Assembly (NCBI GenBank): GCA_034189325.1
Contig: JAXHUM010000111.1
Location: 1-32,708, forward strand
Direction: 5' to 3'
Origin: JAXHUM01 sp034189325
Lineage (GTDB): Bacteria > Desulfobacterota > DSM-4660 > Desulfatiglandales > Desulfatiglandaceae
DNA: 32,708 bases
The notes under the pieces were generated by a model that saw only the letters and a list, made by a program, of their open reading frames with translations, was not told where the DNA came from and did not search any database. Of this stretch, positions 16,163 to 25,261 are shown piece by piece; the stretch's first letter is position 1; every line of letters starts with the position of its first letter. The translations under genes and the position numbers were made by a program.

Positions 16163-17086
16163 TTACAGTTCCTTGGTCAGATCCAAGACCTGGGCGAACT
16201 GGGCCTTAGCGGCCTGATGAAACCTGTACCAATGGGTCGTCTCAAAACCGGGCCTCATTACGATCTTTTCGTCTGTCTTGTCCAGGGCCTCGTCGATCCA
16301 GGTGTTTTCAGAATACTTCGGCACAGAGCCCATGTTGTTATCGAGCAAGAAATTGTTGATCCTCTCAATTCTTTTGTCATAACCGGGGGCTTTTATGATT
16401 GTCCTGTAGTCCCTCTTGACCTCGCTCCATAAGGGCCCTGATCTGGATTTCCCTCTGAGGGCCTTGTAGATTTCACCTGTTGCCTCAAAGGCCCTGTTCT
16501 GGTTATTGATCTTTTTATTCAGGCGATGGTCCGTCCACGTATCTGATATAACGTCGGGTAAATGCCCCGCCTCGGCATGACCTATGTTGGGCGCCACCGA
16601 CTTGAACACGTTGTACCACGGATAGACGGAGTTCCATGCCTCCTGGAGGCCTGTGAAATTCTGGTGGGACCAGGTGTCGGCATATGTGTGGAGTGCAATA
16701 CCCAATCTGTACGGATTATCGCTGTTGAGGGCACTTCCCATCAGGGTCTTGGCATTTTGCGAATTGGGAGTTGTGCTTAGCTTGTTCTTTTTCCCATTGA
16801 TTTCGATATTATTATCACCAGGCAGGAAATGAAACGGAACGTAGACATATTTCTGCACATACGTGTCAAGAGACCTGGGAGAGAGTGACTGGGTCATAAT
16901 GGGATAATAATGCCCGCCGCCAGCCTCAATTTTTTCAGGAAAGCTTGTCTTGGTGCCGTCAATACTAAAAAAGCCCTCGTTGTTGTCATCAACAAACTGA
17001 GACGCATAGGCAATAATTTCGGCATCATGGAACTCCGTCATTTTTACAATGGAATAGATGAGATGATAATGAAAATCTTTTTCCAT
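16163..17086 (-). CDS. DUF6765-like protein
   Basis: A 307-residue protein. DFHYHLIYSIVK at the start and LGIALHTYADTWSHQNFTG at 128-146 (His133, Asp137, His141) match the DUF6765 family, whose His/Asp pattern resembles zinc-dependent phospholipase C-type helical folds. There is no signal peptide or membrane segment, so it is probably cytoplasmic. The function is unknown; a metal-dependent hydrolase is a guess. GAGGGAGG before the ATG supports the start. It heads the co-directional group leading to the glycyl radical enzyme, with a 46-base gap to the lipoprotein gene. Confidence 0.7.
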   Translation of the reverse strand: MEKDFHYHLIYSIVKMTEFHDAEIIAYASQFVDDNNEGFFSIDGTKTSFPEKIEAGGGHYYPIMTQSLSPRSLDTYVQKYVYVPFHFLPGDNNIEINGKKNKLSTTPNSQNAKTLMGSALNSDNPYRLGIALHTYADTWSHQNFTGLQEAWNSVYPWYNVFKSVAPNIGHAEAGHLPDVISDTWTDHRLNKKINNQNRAFEATGEIYKALRGKSRSGPLWSEVKRDYRTIIKAPGYDKRIERINNFLLDNNMGSVPKYSENTWIDEALDKTDEKIVMRPGFETTHWYRFHQAAKAQFAQVLDLTKEL

Positions 17087-17404
17087 TTTGAACCTCCCTC
17101 TGATAAAACCTAAAATTTGAAAGATCGACTAATTCTTGTCTGGCAAGCACAGTAGCGGGGACTGATGCGTACTCAGGGTAGTAGGGTATGTACGAAACAT
17201 CTTTGTCTCTACTCAAGGATTGACCACTCCAATCGAATGTGATTTATGCGTATTAAAGTATATTTTAAAAAAGTAAGAGTAATGTGTCAATATTGAATGC
17301 AGTTAAGGACTTATGGTCCTATAATCCTGAAAGGGAAGCTGTCTTTGAGAAATCTCTTTGGAAGACAAGAGGGAATACAGACAGGCGAAGGTCCCCCAAA
17401 AAGA

Positions 17405-18364
17405 ATGGACATGCGTGAGTTTTATAGAAACTGCCGTCTCTGTCCCCGTTCTTGCGGCGCCAACAGGCTCACGAAAGGGGGGAATGGCAACCTCGGTTTT
17501 TGTGGTGAAACAGACCGTCTAAGAGTTGCCTATGTTGGTCCCCATTTTGGTGAAGAGCCCCCTATAAGCGGTACAAAAGGAGCGGGGACCGTGTTTTTGA
17601 GCGGTTGCTCTCTTCGATGTTCCTACTGTCAAAACTATCAGATTTCGCAGGAGGGTGTGGGAGCAGACACAAGTCTCACAACCCTTTTCAGAAAAATTCA
17701 AAACATGATTCATGTCCATCAGGTCCATAATATCAGCTTTATCACACCTGATCATTTCTTCCCCCACATATTTGATGCTGTGAGCCTTGTGCGGAAAAAT
17801 CAGATCACACTTCCAGTGGTTTTTAATCTTTCAGGATACCAATCTCTGGATCTACTGAGAGTGTGTGAGAGTTACGCAGAGATATACATCCCTGACTTCA
17901 AGTACGCAGACCCACGGCTTGCACGACAACTCTCCCGTTGCCCCGATTATCCACACATAGCCCTTGAGGCAATTTCAGAAATGATCAGGCAGAAGGGTTT
18001 TCTCGAGGTTTCAAATTCAGCCTCGAGTCCCGCTACACAGGGGGTCCTGGTACGGCATTTGATCCTTCCCGGAAATGTCGGAAACTCCATAGACGCATTG
18101 ACCAGTCTGTTTATCGAATTCGGCCCGGGCCTCCCCTTGAGTCTTATGTCACAGTATCATCCTGTTTTAGAGCAGAAGGACGATGTCTTAAACAGATCTC
18201 TTTTAGAGGAGGAATTCCAGCAGGTCTATTCTCATGCCACTGATCTGGGCTTTGAACACCTCTTTGTACAGTTCCCCGACGATCAGGAAAAGAACTCTTC
18301 TGTAAGCGGTTCCTTTTTACCCGATTTTCGGTCGGAAGATCCCTTTGCGCACCAACAGGATTGA
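17405..18364 (+). CDS. PflX-like radical SAM protein
   Basis: The radical SAM cluster motif CSLRCSYC (Cys68, 72, 75) lies in a protein with the PflX/COG1313 start YRNCRLCPRSCGANR (Cys10, 13, 17 and later Cys33) and the family stretch AYVGPHFGEEPPISG. These proteins resemble pyruvate formate-lyase activases but their substrates are not established. The ATG at 17405 (319 residues) is chosen because homologous proteins start just before the Cys motif; an in-frame ATG at 17297 would add 36 residues with no ribosome site. It diverges from the DUF6765-to-glycyl-radical-enzyme group, making it a candidate activase for that enzyme. The tail after about 290 is Ser/Asp-rich. Confidence 0.85.
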   Translation: MDMREFYRNCRLCPRSCGANRLTKGGNGNLGFCGETDRLRVAYVGPHFGEEPPISGTKGAGTVFLSGCSLRCSYCQNYQISQEGVGADTSLTTLFRKIQNMIHVHQVHNISFITPDHFFPHIFDAVSLVRKNQITLPVVFNLSGYQSLDLLRVCESYAEIYIPDFKYADPRLARQLSRCPDYPHIALEAISEMIRQKGFLEVSNSASSPATQGVLVRHLILPGNVGNSIDALTSLFIEFGPGLPLSLMSQYHPVLEQKDDVLNRSLLEEEFQQVYSHATDLGFEHLFVQFPDDQEKNSSVSGSFLPDFRSEDPFAHQQD

Positions 18365-18411
18365 AGTATGACGGAACTGTTGGTCCTGAAATCGAATCAC
18401 ACTCACCCCCT

Positions 18412-18433
18412 CTTTGCTTGTTGCGAAGCAAGG
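18412..18433. terminator. Hairpin between convergent genes
   Basis: CTTTGCTT (18412-18419) pairs with AAGCAAGG (18426-18433), including one G-T pair, around a 6-base loop. It lies between the PflX-like gene and the glycosyltransferase gene, which end toward each other. No clear T-run follows. Confidence 0.4.
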
Positions 18434-18473
18434 GTATTTCGAGGGACAAACCGAATAGACCCGGACCATTGGA

Positions 18474-20201
18474 TTAGTTTTCATCTCTTCTCATATTGAC
18501 TACTTCTGAAAACCTGAATTTGTATTCCCGGAATCCCTCTGATTCTGCCAGGGTCTGCAAACGGAAGGCACTGTGCAGACGAGTAGGGGGAGAAGGTTCT
18601 CCGGACTTTCTGTTAATATGTTGTTGGACATATATGCGATCGTAGGAGAGATTATCCACAAGAAGTGACGGTGCCCTGCTGCTGGCATGGCGAAAGTTGA
18701 TGACATTATAGTCTTCGGGCGTGTAAATATCAGGCCTGTTGATGATGAGGAGAAATTTGTTGTCTGGCTGCGTCTCCAAATTTTGTTTTACCCAGTAATA
18801 CTCATTGGTTTTCCAGTGATCGGTCATAGCATCCTGCATGGCCGCCGGATGATGGAGTATGAAAATGGCAAGGGCTGTTGCAAGGCCCACATATGTGTTC
18901 GAGCCGATAATTCTAAACAGAAAGAGAAGACAGCAAAGAGAAAAAACCATACAAAAAAGCGCGTAGTGTCTCATGACAAAAGCATGAATGGGAGAATGGA
19001 TCGGATGCCACAGGCTTTCATGTTGCGGATACTGGACTATGATAATCCACACAACAAGGAGGCACGCAAGACCGATCATTACAAAATGTTTTGATGCCTT
19101 TGAAGCGGAGTTTGAAGAAGAGACAAACCGGACGGCAAACCACAAAAGACCGACAATCCCTATTATATTGATAATCCCGGAAAAGGGGGAATGAAAGTGG
19201 ATGTCGCACAGGTGAATGATCGCCTCCCAGCTGTTTGCGGCCAGCCCTTCGAAAAAGGTGCTGAGCTGCATCGGGCCGTACTGGCCTTTAGCAAGGCTCC
19301 TCTGCCAGAGAAGAGGTAAAACCAAAAGGGGGGTCGTGGAGTAAACAATGGGGGACTTGAAATGGGAGAGCTTGATCTTCTTTAGGGTCAGGAGAAGACC
19401 CATAATTACGATAAAAAAGATGGGAGATTCAGGCCTTGTGTGAGACAGCATTATCAGCTGGACCCACAAAAGCTGAAACCGAGTCTCCGAGGGATTATCA
19501 AGATAGAGTTTGAGGCAGATAAAGGAAAGCACTACAAATAATATGTAGAGAGGCTGGATACTGCCGGAAACAACCATCGAAGAAAAGGCCGGGTGCGATG
19601 CGACAAGAATTAATCCTGATAGGGTCCAGGCCGTACCAAGGTAGGGCTTGAGAACGACGAAAATTGAAAAAAGGAGGAGATTGAGGACTATAAAGTTGAC
19701 GACAAAGGCATTCTCGATTCGATATCCCGATGTAATATGGACAATGTGGGTGATAAACGGAAACAGCAGGGGACGTTTGGGAACCCTATGACCGATCACA
19801 TAGTAATTGCCGCCGGAGTGAATACCCGATGTGATCACATCGACTCTTTTTTCAAGCATTGACTTGGATGTGGACAGGGGGTTGGCCTCGTCTCTCAAAC
19901 CCCGACATGATGGGTTGACAGTGACAAATAGCAGCGTAGACAACAGTGCCGCTGCGGCAATACCTGCTATATTCTGACTTAATAGCTTGAAAAGACCAAA
20001 GGGTTCCTTCTGTATGTGGCGGAAAATCGCGTAAGCCCAGAGGAGGACAAGGATGAGAATGATGAAATAAGACCCCTCCAGAAAGAGTCTCTTCATGATC
20101 GCAGGGTCTTTGATTGAAATGAAGAGAAGTATCCCGGCAATCATCAGGATACCAACAGAGATCGTCCAGTTTATAATGTTCCCTTTCCAAATCGAATTCA
20201 T
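18474..20201 (-). CDS. GT39-like membrane glycosyltransferase
   Basis: A 575-residue protein with about ten to twelve hydrophobic segments from residue 10 to about 450 and a soluble C-terminal tail. After the third segment comes a loop with RDEANPLSTSKSML, where lipid-sugar-dependent GT-C enzymes of the ArnT/PMT (GT39) type carry their catalytic acidic pair. Such enzymes move a sugar from a polyprenyl phosphate donor to a lipid or protein outside the membrane. The family call rests on topology and the acidic loop, not a strong motif. AAGGAC supports the start. It is last in a three-gene minus-strand set, 30 bases after the flippase-like gene, suggesting envelope glycosylation. Confidence 0.65.
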   Translation of the reverse strand: MNSIWKGNIINWTISVGILMIAGILLFISIKDPAIMKRLFLEGSYFIILILVLLWAYAIFRHIQKEPFGLFKLLSQNIAGIAAAALLSTLLFVTVNPSCRGLRDEANPLSTSKSMLEKRVDVITSGIHSGGNYYVIGHRVPKRPLLFPFITHIVHITSGYRIENAFVVNFIVLNLLLFSIFVVLKPYLGTAWTLSGLILVASHPAFSSMVVSGSIQPLYILFVVLSFICLKLYLDNPSETRFQLLWVQLIMLSHTRPESPIFFIVIMGLLLTLKKIKLSHFKSPIVYSTTPLLVLPLLWQRSLAKGQYGPMQLSTFFEGLAANSWEAIIHLCDIHFHSPFSGIINIIGIVGLLWFAVRFVSSSNSASKASKHFVMIGLACLLVVWIIIVQYPQHESLWHPIHSPIHAFVMRHYALFCMVFSLCCLLFLFRIIGSNTYVGLATALAIFILHHPAAMQDAMTDHWKTNEYYWVKQNLETQPDNKFLLIINRPDIYTPEDYNVINFRHASSRAPSLLVDNLSYDRIYVQQHINRKSGEPSPPTRLHSAFRLQTLAESEGFREYKFRFSEVVNMRRDEN

Positions 20202-20231
20202 AATACTGTCCTTGGTGATCAGATGCCCCTT

Positions 20232-21239
20232 TTAGAGGTCTAGAGAATGAGGGGTTTCACGGGCAGTGAAAATACTCCCCCCGATGGCGGCAGCGGACGG
20301 GAGTCCAATAGCCAGATTAAAGAGCTTCTTTGTGGCGTGATCCAGAATGCCGACGGCTGTAGCCGCTTCAATTGGAATACCCTGGAGAAGAAGGACAGTT
20401 GCCGCAACCGTCTCATATATACCCACGCCACCTGGTGTGGACGGCACGCTTTTTCCGATATTGGCCACCAATACGGCCAAAACCGGAGGGAGCACCGTCA
20501 GTCGGTGTTCCATGACCGACAGAAAGACAACGCAGGTCGCACCCTCCAACATCCAGATGAAAAGAGACAATAGCAGCGTTGGGACAAGTAGTCTTCTGTT
20601 GGAGGCGAGCTCATGGTAATCGTTGTAGGCGCGACTTATCTTTGTGAGTGCTGAAAAAAGGAATCGGTTCTCTGGGTATTGGGACAACTTCTTTAGAAAG
20701 GAAGATATCATTTTGTTTTTGTCCAACAGGGCCAGGCTTGCCGCCGCAAAAACGATTGTTGTACAGACTATTAGTGAAACCAGTATCCATGAGGGAGAAG
20801 AGCGCCCCAAGGTTATCAGGAGTACGGGGGCGGTCAGGAAGGAGATGGCGGCCAGGTCAAGGATTCTCGTTTGTATGATCACTGCCGCCGCTCTTCCGAA
20901 GCTCATCCCTTTCATCTTTAAAAAACCTATAGAAGCAATGTCGCCCATTTTGGCCGGGAGGATGGTATTGAGGGCATATCCTGAGATGTTCACACGGAAA
21001 AGATCGAGTGAGCTGATACGCGTTCCCGAATAGACCGCCAGGAATTTCAATCGGAGGGTTCTCGGTAACCAGGAGAGACCATAGATAAAAAGGGCAAGCA
21101 GGACGTGGGTGAAGGAAACATCTCTTAGCGCTTCTAAGAAGTGTTGCCATCCCACACTGAAGACCAAGGCCGCAATGATTCCCAGGCCTGCGAATGTCCC
21201 GATCAGATGATATATCCAGGTCTTTTTGGCCTTTTTCAT
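20232..21239 (-). CDS. Flippase-like (YbhN/UPF0104, LPG-synthase TM-type) membrane protein
   Basis: A 335-residue protein with about eight membrane segments. It shows the family's conserved stretches: RTLRLKFLAVYSG after segment two, SGYALNTILPAKMGDIASIGFLKM near 85-108, and SVPSTPGGVGIYETVAATVLL near 263-285. This is the flippase-like domain shared with the membrane half of MprF and with AglD, linked to lipid or lipid-sugar translocation or synthesis. It lies 15 bases after the flavoprotein gene and 30 bases before the glycosyltransferase, so all three probably act on one lipid-linked sugar. Confidence 0.85.
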   Translation of the reverse strand: MKKAKKTWIYHLIGTFAGLGIIAALVFSVGWQHFLEALRDVSFTHVLLALFIYGLSWLPRTLRLKFLAVYSGTRISSLDLFRVNISGYALNTILPAKMGDIASIGFLKMKGMSFGRAAAVIIQTRILDLAAISFLTAPVLLITLGRSSPSWILVSLIVCTTIVFAAASLALLDKNKMISSFLKKLSQYPENRFLFSALTKISRAYNDYHELASNRRLLVPTLLLSLFIWMLEGATCVVFLSVMEHRLTVLPPVLAVLVANIGKSVPSTPGGVGIYETVAATVLLLQGIPIEAATAVGILDHATKKLFNLAIGLPSAAAIGGSIFTARETPHSLDL

Positions 21240-21254
21240 GGGCGGTTCACATCT

Positions 21255-22685
21255 CTAGACGGTCTGCCTTTGATCGGCGAAATCATGGATGATTTCGCGG
21301 CCTTCCCCGACCAGATCATGGATATGTATATATCGGAACTTCCCGTTCCTGCCGGTCATCACAAGGTTGGTGAAGCTATCCAGATATCTCATAATCCGAT
21401 CGATTTTCTCCATGTAATCCACTTCAAGTATGGGATAGGCCTCTCTGATCCGATAGATTTGCGTATCTATGATATCCCTCCTTTTGAAGAAGCCCATTTG
21501 GAGCAAAGAATCCGACACCAGGTCTTTCAGACTGTTTTCTTCCTCGGTCCACATTTTGTCATTCAGGAAGCAAGGGATTTCAGCTATGAGGGACGTTTTT
21601 CCTTTCGGGGCCATCAAAGGGTTGCGATTTTTCGGCTCATATATACGCGTGAATGGGAGGGAAGGGTCAGGGAAATAAATCGAAGCATTGGGAGAAATCG
21701 AATCGAGATTGAGAAACAGGGCTACCAGCACCATGCTCCGATAGCGCAAATTGTCTGCTAAACGAATGATCTCTTGAGGTGGCGGCGGATCAAGCATGCG
21801 GACAAACTTGGAAAGGGATATTGTATTGACAACCTGGTCCGTTTGGATAATGCCATCATGATTCAGCTCAATCGCACGGATAGAACTGTCGTCGTGAAAT
21901 ACCTTTGTGATTTCAAGGCCGGTTTTGACGTTATCGTCGCCGCAGAAATCTTTCAATTTTGAAGCAATACGATCTATCCCCCCTTTCGTGGGATAATAAA
22001 AGGCCCCGTCGAGATGCTCGGTTTTAGCCTTGTTCCTGCCGAATGATTCCAAAACGAATGTCTTAAGATCCAGTCCATGAATTCGTTTGCCCGCCACATG
22101 GTGAGACAGTCTATGACACTGAAGACCCCACAGCTTTTCGGAGTAGTCCAACAGAAAGTCCTGAGCGATTGTGGGGCCATACTTAAAAACCGCGTACTGC
22201 TCAAAATTCTTATCAATGCTTTTCATGAAGAGTCGAGACCGGACGAGATCCAAGCCCCCTTTAAGAATCGACATAAAACCAAGGTTTTTAAAAAGATTCA
22301 GAGGCGACAAGGGAAAATCGATGTATCTGTTTTTAAAGAATATCTGGCTGGGAGCGTTAATCCTTTGCAGCTCGCCGTCCATCAGTTGCTTGATTTCCCG
22401 AGTGACGCTTGGATCCTGATCATGAAAACGGTGGGCACCTGTGTCAAACAAAAAATCCCCCCAGCGAATTGTGTTGGCGTTTCCTCCTACCCTGTGAGCT
22501 GTCTCATATATCACAAATGGAAGATCGTTCTTTTTGGCATAAAATCCAACTGCCAAACCGGCCGGACCTCCTCCTATGACAGCTATCACCGATTTCTCTA
22601 AGAGATTCTCTTTATTTGTAATTATCATCTTTTTAAAATTCACGCCCCCCTGTGAGAGCAACCGCACTTTTCGGACGATCCCCAT
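21255..22685 (-). CDS. UDP-galactopyranose-mutase-like FAD/NAD(P)-binding protein
   Basis: The FAD-binding Rossmann motif VIGGGPAGLAVGF is at about 36-48. It is followed by the second ribose-binding acidic residue (YETAHRVGGNA) and FDTGAHRFHD, a pattern seen in UDP-galactopyranose mutase-like and protoporphyrinogen-oxidase-like flavoproteins. It has 476 residues, is soluble and has no signal peptide. In these glycan clusters such proteins often modify an activated sugar or polyprenyl substrate; the precise reaction is unknown. The start is uncertain: an internal ATG at 22628 lies just before the FAD motif and neither start has a good ribosome site. It is first gene of the envelope set with the flippase-like and glycosyltransferase genes. 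Confidence 0.78.
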   Translation of the reverse strand: MGIVRKVRLLSQGGVNFKKMIITNKENLLEKSVIAVIGGGPAGLAVGFYAKKNDLPFVIYETAHRVGGNANTIRWGDFLFDTGAHRFHDQDPSVTREIKQLMDGELQRINAPSQIFFKNRYIDFPLSPLNLFKNLGFMSILKGGLDLVRSRLFMKSIDKNFEQYAVFKYGPTIAQDFLLDYSEKLWGLQCHRLSHHVAGKRIHGLDLKTFVLESFGRNKAKTEHLDGAFYYPTKGGIDRIASKLKDFCGDDNVKTGLEITKVFHDDSSIRAIELNHDGIIQTDQVVNTISLSKFVRMLDPPPPQEIIRLADNLRYRSMVLVALFLNLDSISPNASIYFPDPSLPFTRIYEPKNRNPLMAPKGKTSLIAEIPCFLNDKMWTEEENSLKDLVSDSLLQMGFFKRRDIIDTQIYRIREAYPILEVDYMEKIDRIMRYLDSFTNLVMTGRNGKFRYIHIHDLVGEGREIIHDFADQRQTV

Positions 22686-23009
22686 GTGTGAGCTAGTGAA
22701 GCGAGTCTCGGTCTAGTGCGGCGAATAAAAAAAATGTCCGTTTGCCTGCGGAGCCTCTTTAACCTTCCGGAACAAAATAAGATTTTCTACCCTATCTGCC
22801 CGAGGAAATCAACCTCGACACTTCCGGTGAAAGGCTTTTCAAGTTTGACAAGAATGTCGGGAAGATTTATGATGTTACACGAAATAGAATCAATAGATTG
22901 TTGGGATCGATAACTTGATAAGGATTTTAACGAATCCGTCGGTTTCATTGCCTATTTAAGACTGTTCACTCATCGCTGCGTCCCCCACTTGTTATCAAGG
23001 AGCAAAAAC
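22686..23009. other. Divergent gene-free region
   Basis: This separates the minus-strand flavoprotein from the plus-strand MoxR gene and must hold promoters for both. I could not identify a convincing -35/-10 pair. A small hairpin (GGATT 22922-22926, AATCC 22933-22937) and the MoxR ribosome site AAGGAG at 22997-23002 are the only features I see. Confidence 0.4.
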
Positions 23010-23864
23010 ATGAACGGAGAGACTCAATCCATCAATAAATTCGCAGGGGCCTCGAAATACGTCCTCGACGAAGAACTGGCAAAAATCGTTAACATCTCCA
23101 TGGCCCTGGAAATGCCTTTACTCCTCAAGGGAGAACCAGGGACCGGCAAGACAATGCTGGCACATGCTATTGCAGAGGCCTTAGGTATGGGCCTTATCGT
23201 ACTGAATGTGAAATCGAGCATGAAACTTATAGACGCCCTCTATCAATACGACACCTTAACACGTTTGAATGACAGCCGATTTGGAGATTCACAAAGAGAT
23301 GTCAGCAATATTGAAGAATACATCAAAATGGGAAAGATCGGTCAGGCCTTTACCTCCGAGGAAAGACAGATCCTGTTGATAGATGAAATCGACAAAGCAG
23401 ATACCGATTTTCAGGATGACATGCTGGATGTCCTCGACCAGATGGAATTTGATATCATTGAGGTCGACAAAACCGTGAAGGCTAAGAAGAGGCCTGTGAT
23501 CATTATCACTTCAAATGCCAAGAAAGACCTTTCCGACCCATTTTTGGGAAGGTGCAATTTTCATCACATTGCGTTTCCAGAGCCCGATATGATGAGTCAG
23601 ATCGTCCAGGTCCATTTTGCCGACATCAGCAAAGATTTGTTGGAGCACAGCATTAAGGCCTTTTATCGAATGAGGGATTTCAAAAACATAGAGAAAAAGC
23701 CGGCGACCAGGGAGTTGATAAACTGGATTCGGGCCCTTAAGGCGGACCCCGATTTCAATGTCAAAGATCTCATCAAAGGTGAAGTTCCTTATCTCGGTGT
23801 TTTGTTCAAAAAGAGCCCAGACTACACCATTGCCAGACCTGCCGCGGAAAGAATGAAGCTCTAG
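23010..23864 (+). CDS. MoxR-family AAA+ ATPase
   Basis: A 284-residue chaperone-like AAA+ ATPase. Walker A is GEPGTGKT (41-48), Walker B is LLIDEIDKAD (122-131), and TSNAKKDLSDPFLGRC carries the sensor and arginine-finger region. MoxR ATPases act with VWA proteins to activate or insert cofactors into enzymes. Its partner is the CoxE-like gene 21 bases downstream. The ATG at 23010 is chosen for the AAGGAG 7 bases upstream; the frame also opens at 22989. No client enzyme such as a CO or nitric oxide dehydrogenase is visible nearby, so the target is unknown. Confidence 0.9.
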   Translation: MNGETQSINKFAGASKYVLDEELAKIVNISMALEMPLLLKGEPGTGKTMLAHAIAEALGMGLIVLNVKSSMKLIDALYQYDTLTRLNDSRFGDSQRDVSNIEEYIKMGKIGQAFTSEERQILLIDEIDKADTDFQDDMLDVLDQMEFDIIEVDKTVKAKKRPVIIITSNAKKDLSDPFLGRCNFHHIAFPEPDMMSQIVQVHFADISKDLLEHSIKAFYRMRDFKNIEKKPATRELINWIRALKADPDFNVKDLIKGEVPYLGVLFKKSPDYTIARPAAERMKL

Positions 23865-23885
23865 AAAAAGCCGGAGGGACATGCC

Positions 23886-25079
23886 ATGTTTACCAGTTTT
23901 TTCTACCTTCTGAAAAAAGTGGGAATCCCTGTTTCACCCACCTCTTTCTTAAGGCTCCAAAAGGCCCTGAGCATGGGGCTGGTGACCTCTATAGATGATT
24001 TTTATACCTGCGCCCGTTCCGTCTTGGTCAAGAGCGAAAGATATTTTGATCTCTATGATCAGGCGTTTGCCCATCATTTTCAAGGGGTTGAATTGAAGGA
24101 GCCGGAAGCGTTTGAGCTGTCGGAAGTGGCCAGGGCTATGCTTGAAGAGTGGTTGAAAGACCCGAAAAGCGTCGCTGACGCCCTTGGCATTGATGAAGAG
24201 TCTATAGAAAAGTTGAGTCCTGATGAATTGCTCAAATATTTTCTCGACCGACTTAAAGAACAGGACGGAGAGCATCATGGGGGGAGCAAATGGATCGGCA
24301 CGGGAGGGACCTCTCCTGTCGGGCACTCCGGGTTCCATCCGGGAGGCATGAGGGTCGGTGGGGTTTCGAGAAACAAGTCGGCCGTCAAGGTCGCCATGGA
24401 TAGAAGATATCGGGATTATTCCCAGGAGGGCCCGCTGACGCAGGCGCAGATTGGAGAGGCCATGAAGCGGTTGAAAAACATGTTGCCTTATGGGCCAAGG
24501 GATGAACTCAATATCGATGAGACGATTTATCAGACCATGAAGAATGGGGGGGAGATAGAAATTATCTTCGACAAGAGCCTGAGAGACAGGCTGAAAGTGA
24601 TCTTGGCTATAGACAATGGGGGCTGGTCAATGGACCCCTATGTTGAAGTCGTCCAGACCATGTTCAACTATGCCAGAGCCCAGTTTAAGGAACTGAGGAC
24701 CTTCTTTTTCCACAATACCATCTATGATATCATGTGGGAGGATCCTCCAAGGCTGAGAAAACCCTTTAGAGTCGAGGAGATGACACGACTTGACCCGGAA
24801 ACTCGTGTTATTATTGTCGGAGACGCGAGCATGGCTCCCTATGAGTTAATGGCTACGGACGGGTCCATCCATATTGAGGAGAGGTCGGGAAAGGCCAGCC
24901 TCTCGAGACTCCAATTCATTGCTGATAATTTTCATCGATCGGTTTGGTTGAACCCCAAGATGATGAAAGAATGGCCCTATACCCGAACGATCAACGTTAT
25001 TCGTGATATTTTTCCCATGTACGAATTGACAATCGATGGTCTGGAGAAGATGGTAACCTATCTTATGAGTAAGAACTAA
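23886..25079 (+). CDS. CoxE-like VWA-domain protein
   Basis: A 397-residue partner of the MoxR ATPase. The N-terminal 200 residues are helical (FLRLQKALSMGLV). The VWA domain begins near 236 with VILAIDNGGWSMDPYVEVVQTMF. The metal-ion site normally reads DVGGSM; here it is DNGGWSM (243-249), one residue longer. The domain continues with ELRTFFFHNTIYD and RVIIVGDASMAPYEL. A Gly/His-rich linker at about 129-160 (GEHHGGSKWIGTGGTSPVG) separates the two parts. It probably acts as a cytoplasmic adaptor between the ATPase and an unknown client. Confidence 0.87.
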   Translation: MFTSFFYLLKKVGIPVSPTSFLRLQKALSMGLVTSIDDFYTCARSVLVKSERYFDLYDQAFAHHFQGVELKEPEAFELSEVARAMLEEWLKDPKSVADALGIDEESIEKLSPDELLKYFLDRLKEQDGEHHGGSKWIGTGGTSPVGHSGFHPGGMRVGGVSRNKSAVKVAMDRRYRDYSQEGPLTQAQIGEAMKRLKNMLPYGPRDELNIDETIYQTMKNGGEIEIIFDKSLRDRLKVILAIDNGGWSMDPYVEVVQTMFNYARAQFKELRTFFFHNTIYDIMWEDPPRLRKPFRVEEMTRLDPETRVIIVGDASMAPYELMATDGSIHIEERSGKASLSRLQFIADNFHRSVWLNPKMMKEWPYTRTINVIRDIFPMYELTIDGLEKMVTYLMSKN

Positions 25080-25128
25080 GATCGTCACACCTTCCAACGT
25101 GTTGTAACGTCGATGATTCGTTCCTCTT

Positions 25129-25147
25129 TACGGGGGACCTTCCCGTA
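25129..25147 (+). terminator. Possible hairpin after the MoxR-VWA pair
   Basis: TACGGG (25129-25134) and CCCGTA (25142-25147) form a six-pair stem around seven bases, about 50 bases after the VWA stop. A mixed T-rich stretch lies further on but no clean T-run. It may end the two-gene transcript. Confidence 0.35.
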
Positions 25148-25261
25148 CACCACCTGATTTTCCCTTGATTGTCCGGTCTTGGATACCGTATTATCCCCTA
25201 CTCACATGAGAAGTCGCTCTTCGAGTTAAACTTCCGATAGAAATGCGCTCAAGGCTTTGGT

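Noticed and set aside
17025..17216. 63-codon minus-strand frame upstream of the DUF6765 gene
   Set aside because: Begins with TTG, overlaps the DUF6765 start in another frame and has no recognisable domain.
21141..22601. Two plus-strand frames of 206 and 174 codons (21141-21761 and 22077-22601)
   Set aside because: Both mirror the flavoprotein gene in the wrong direction and show no recognisable domain.
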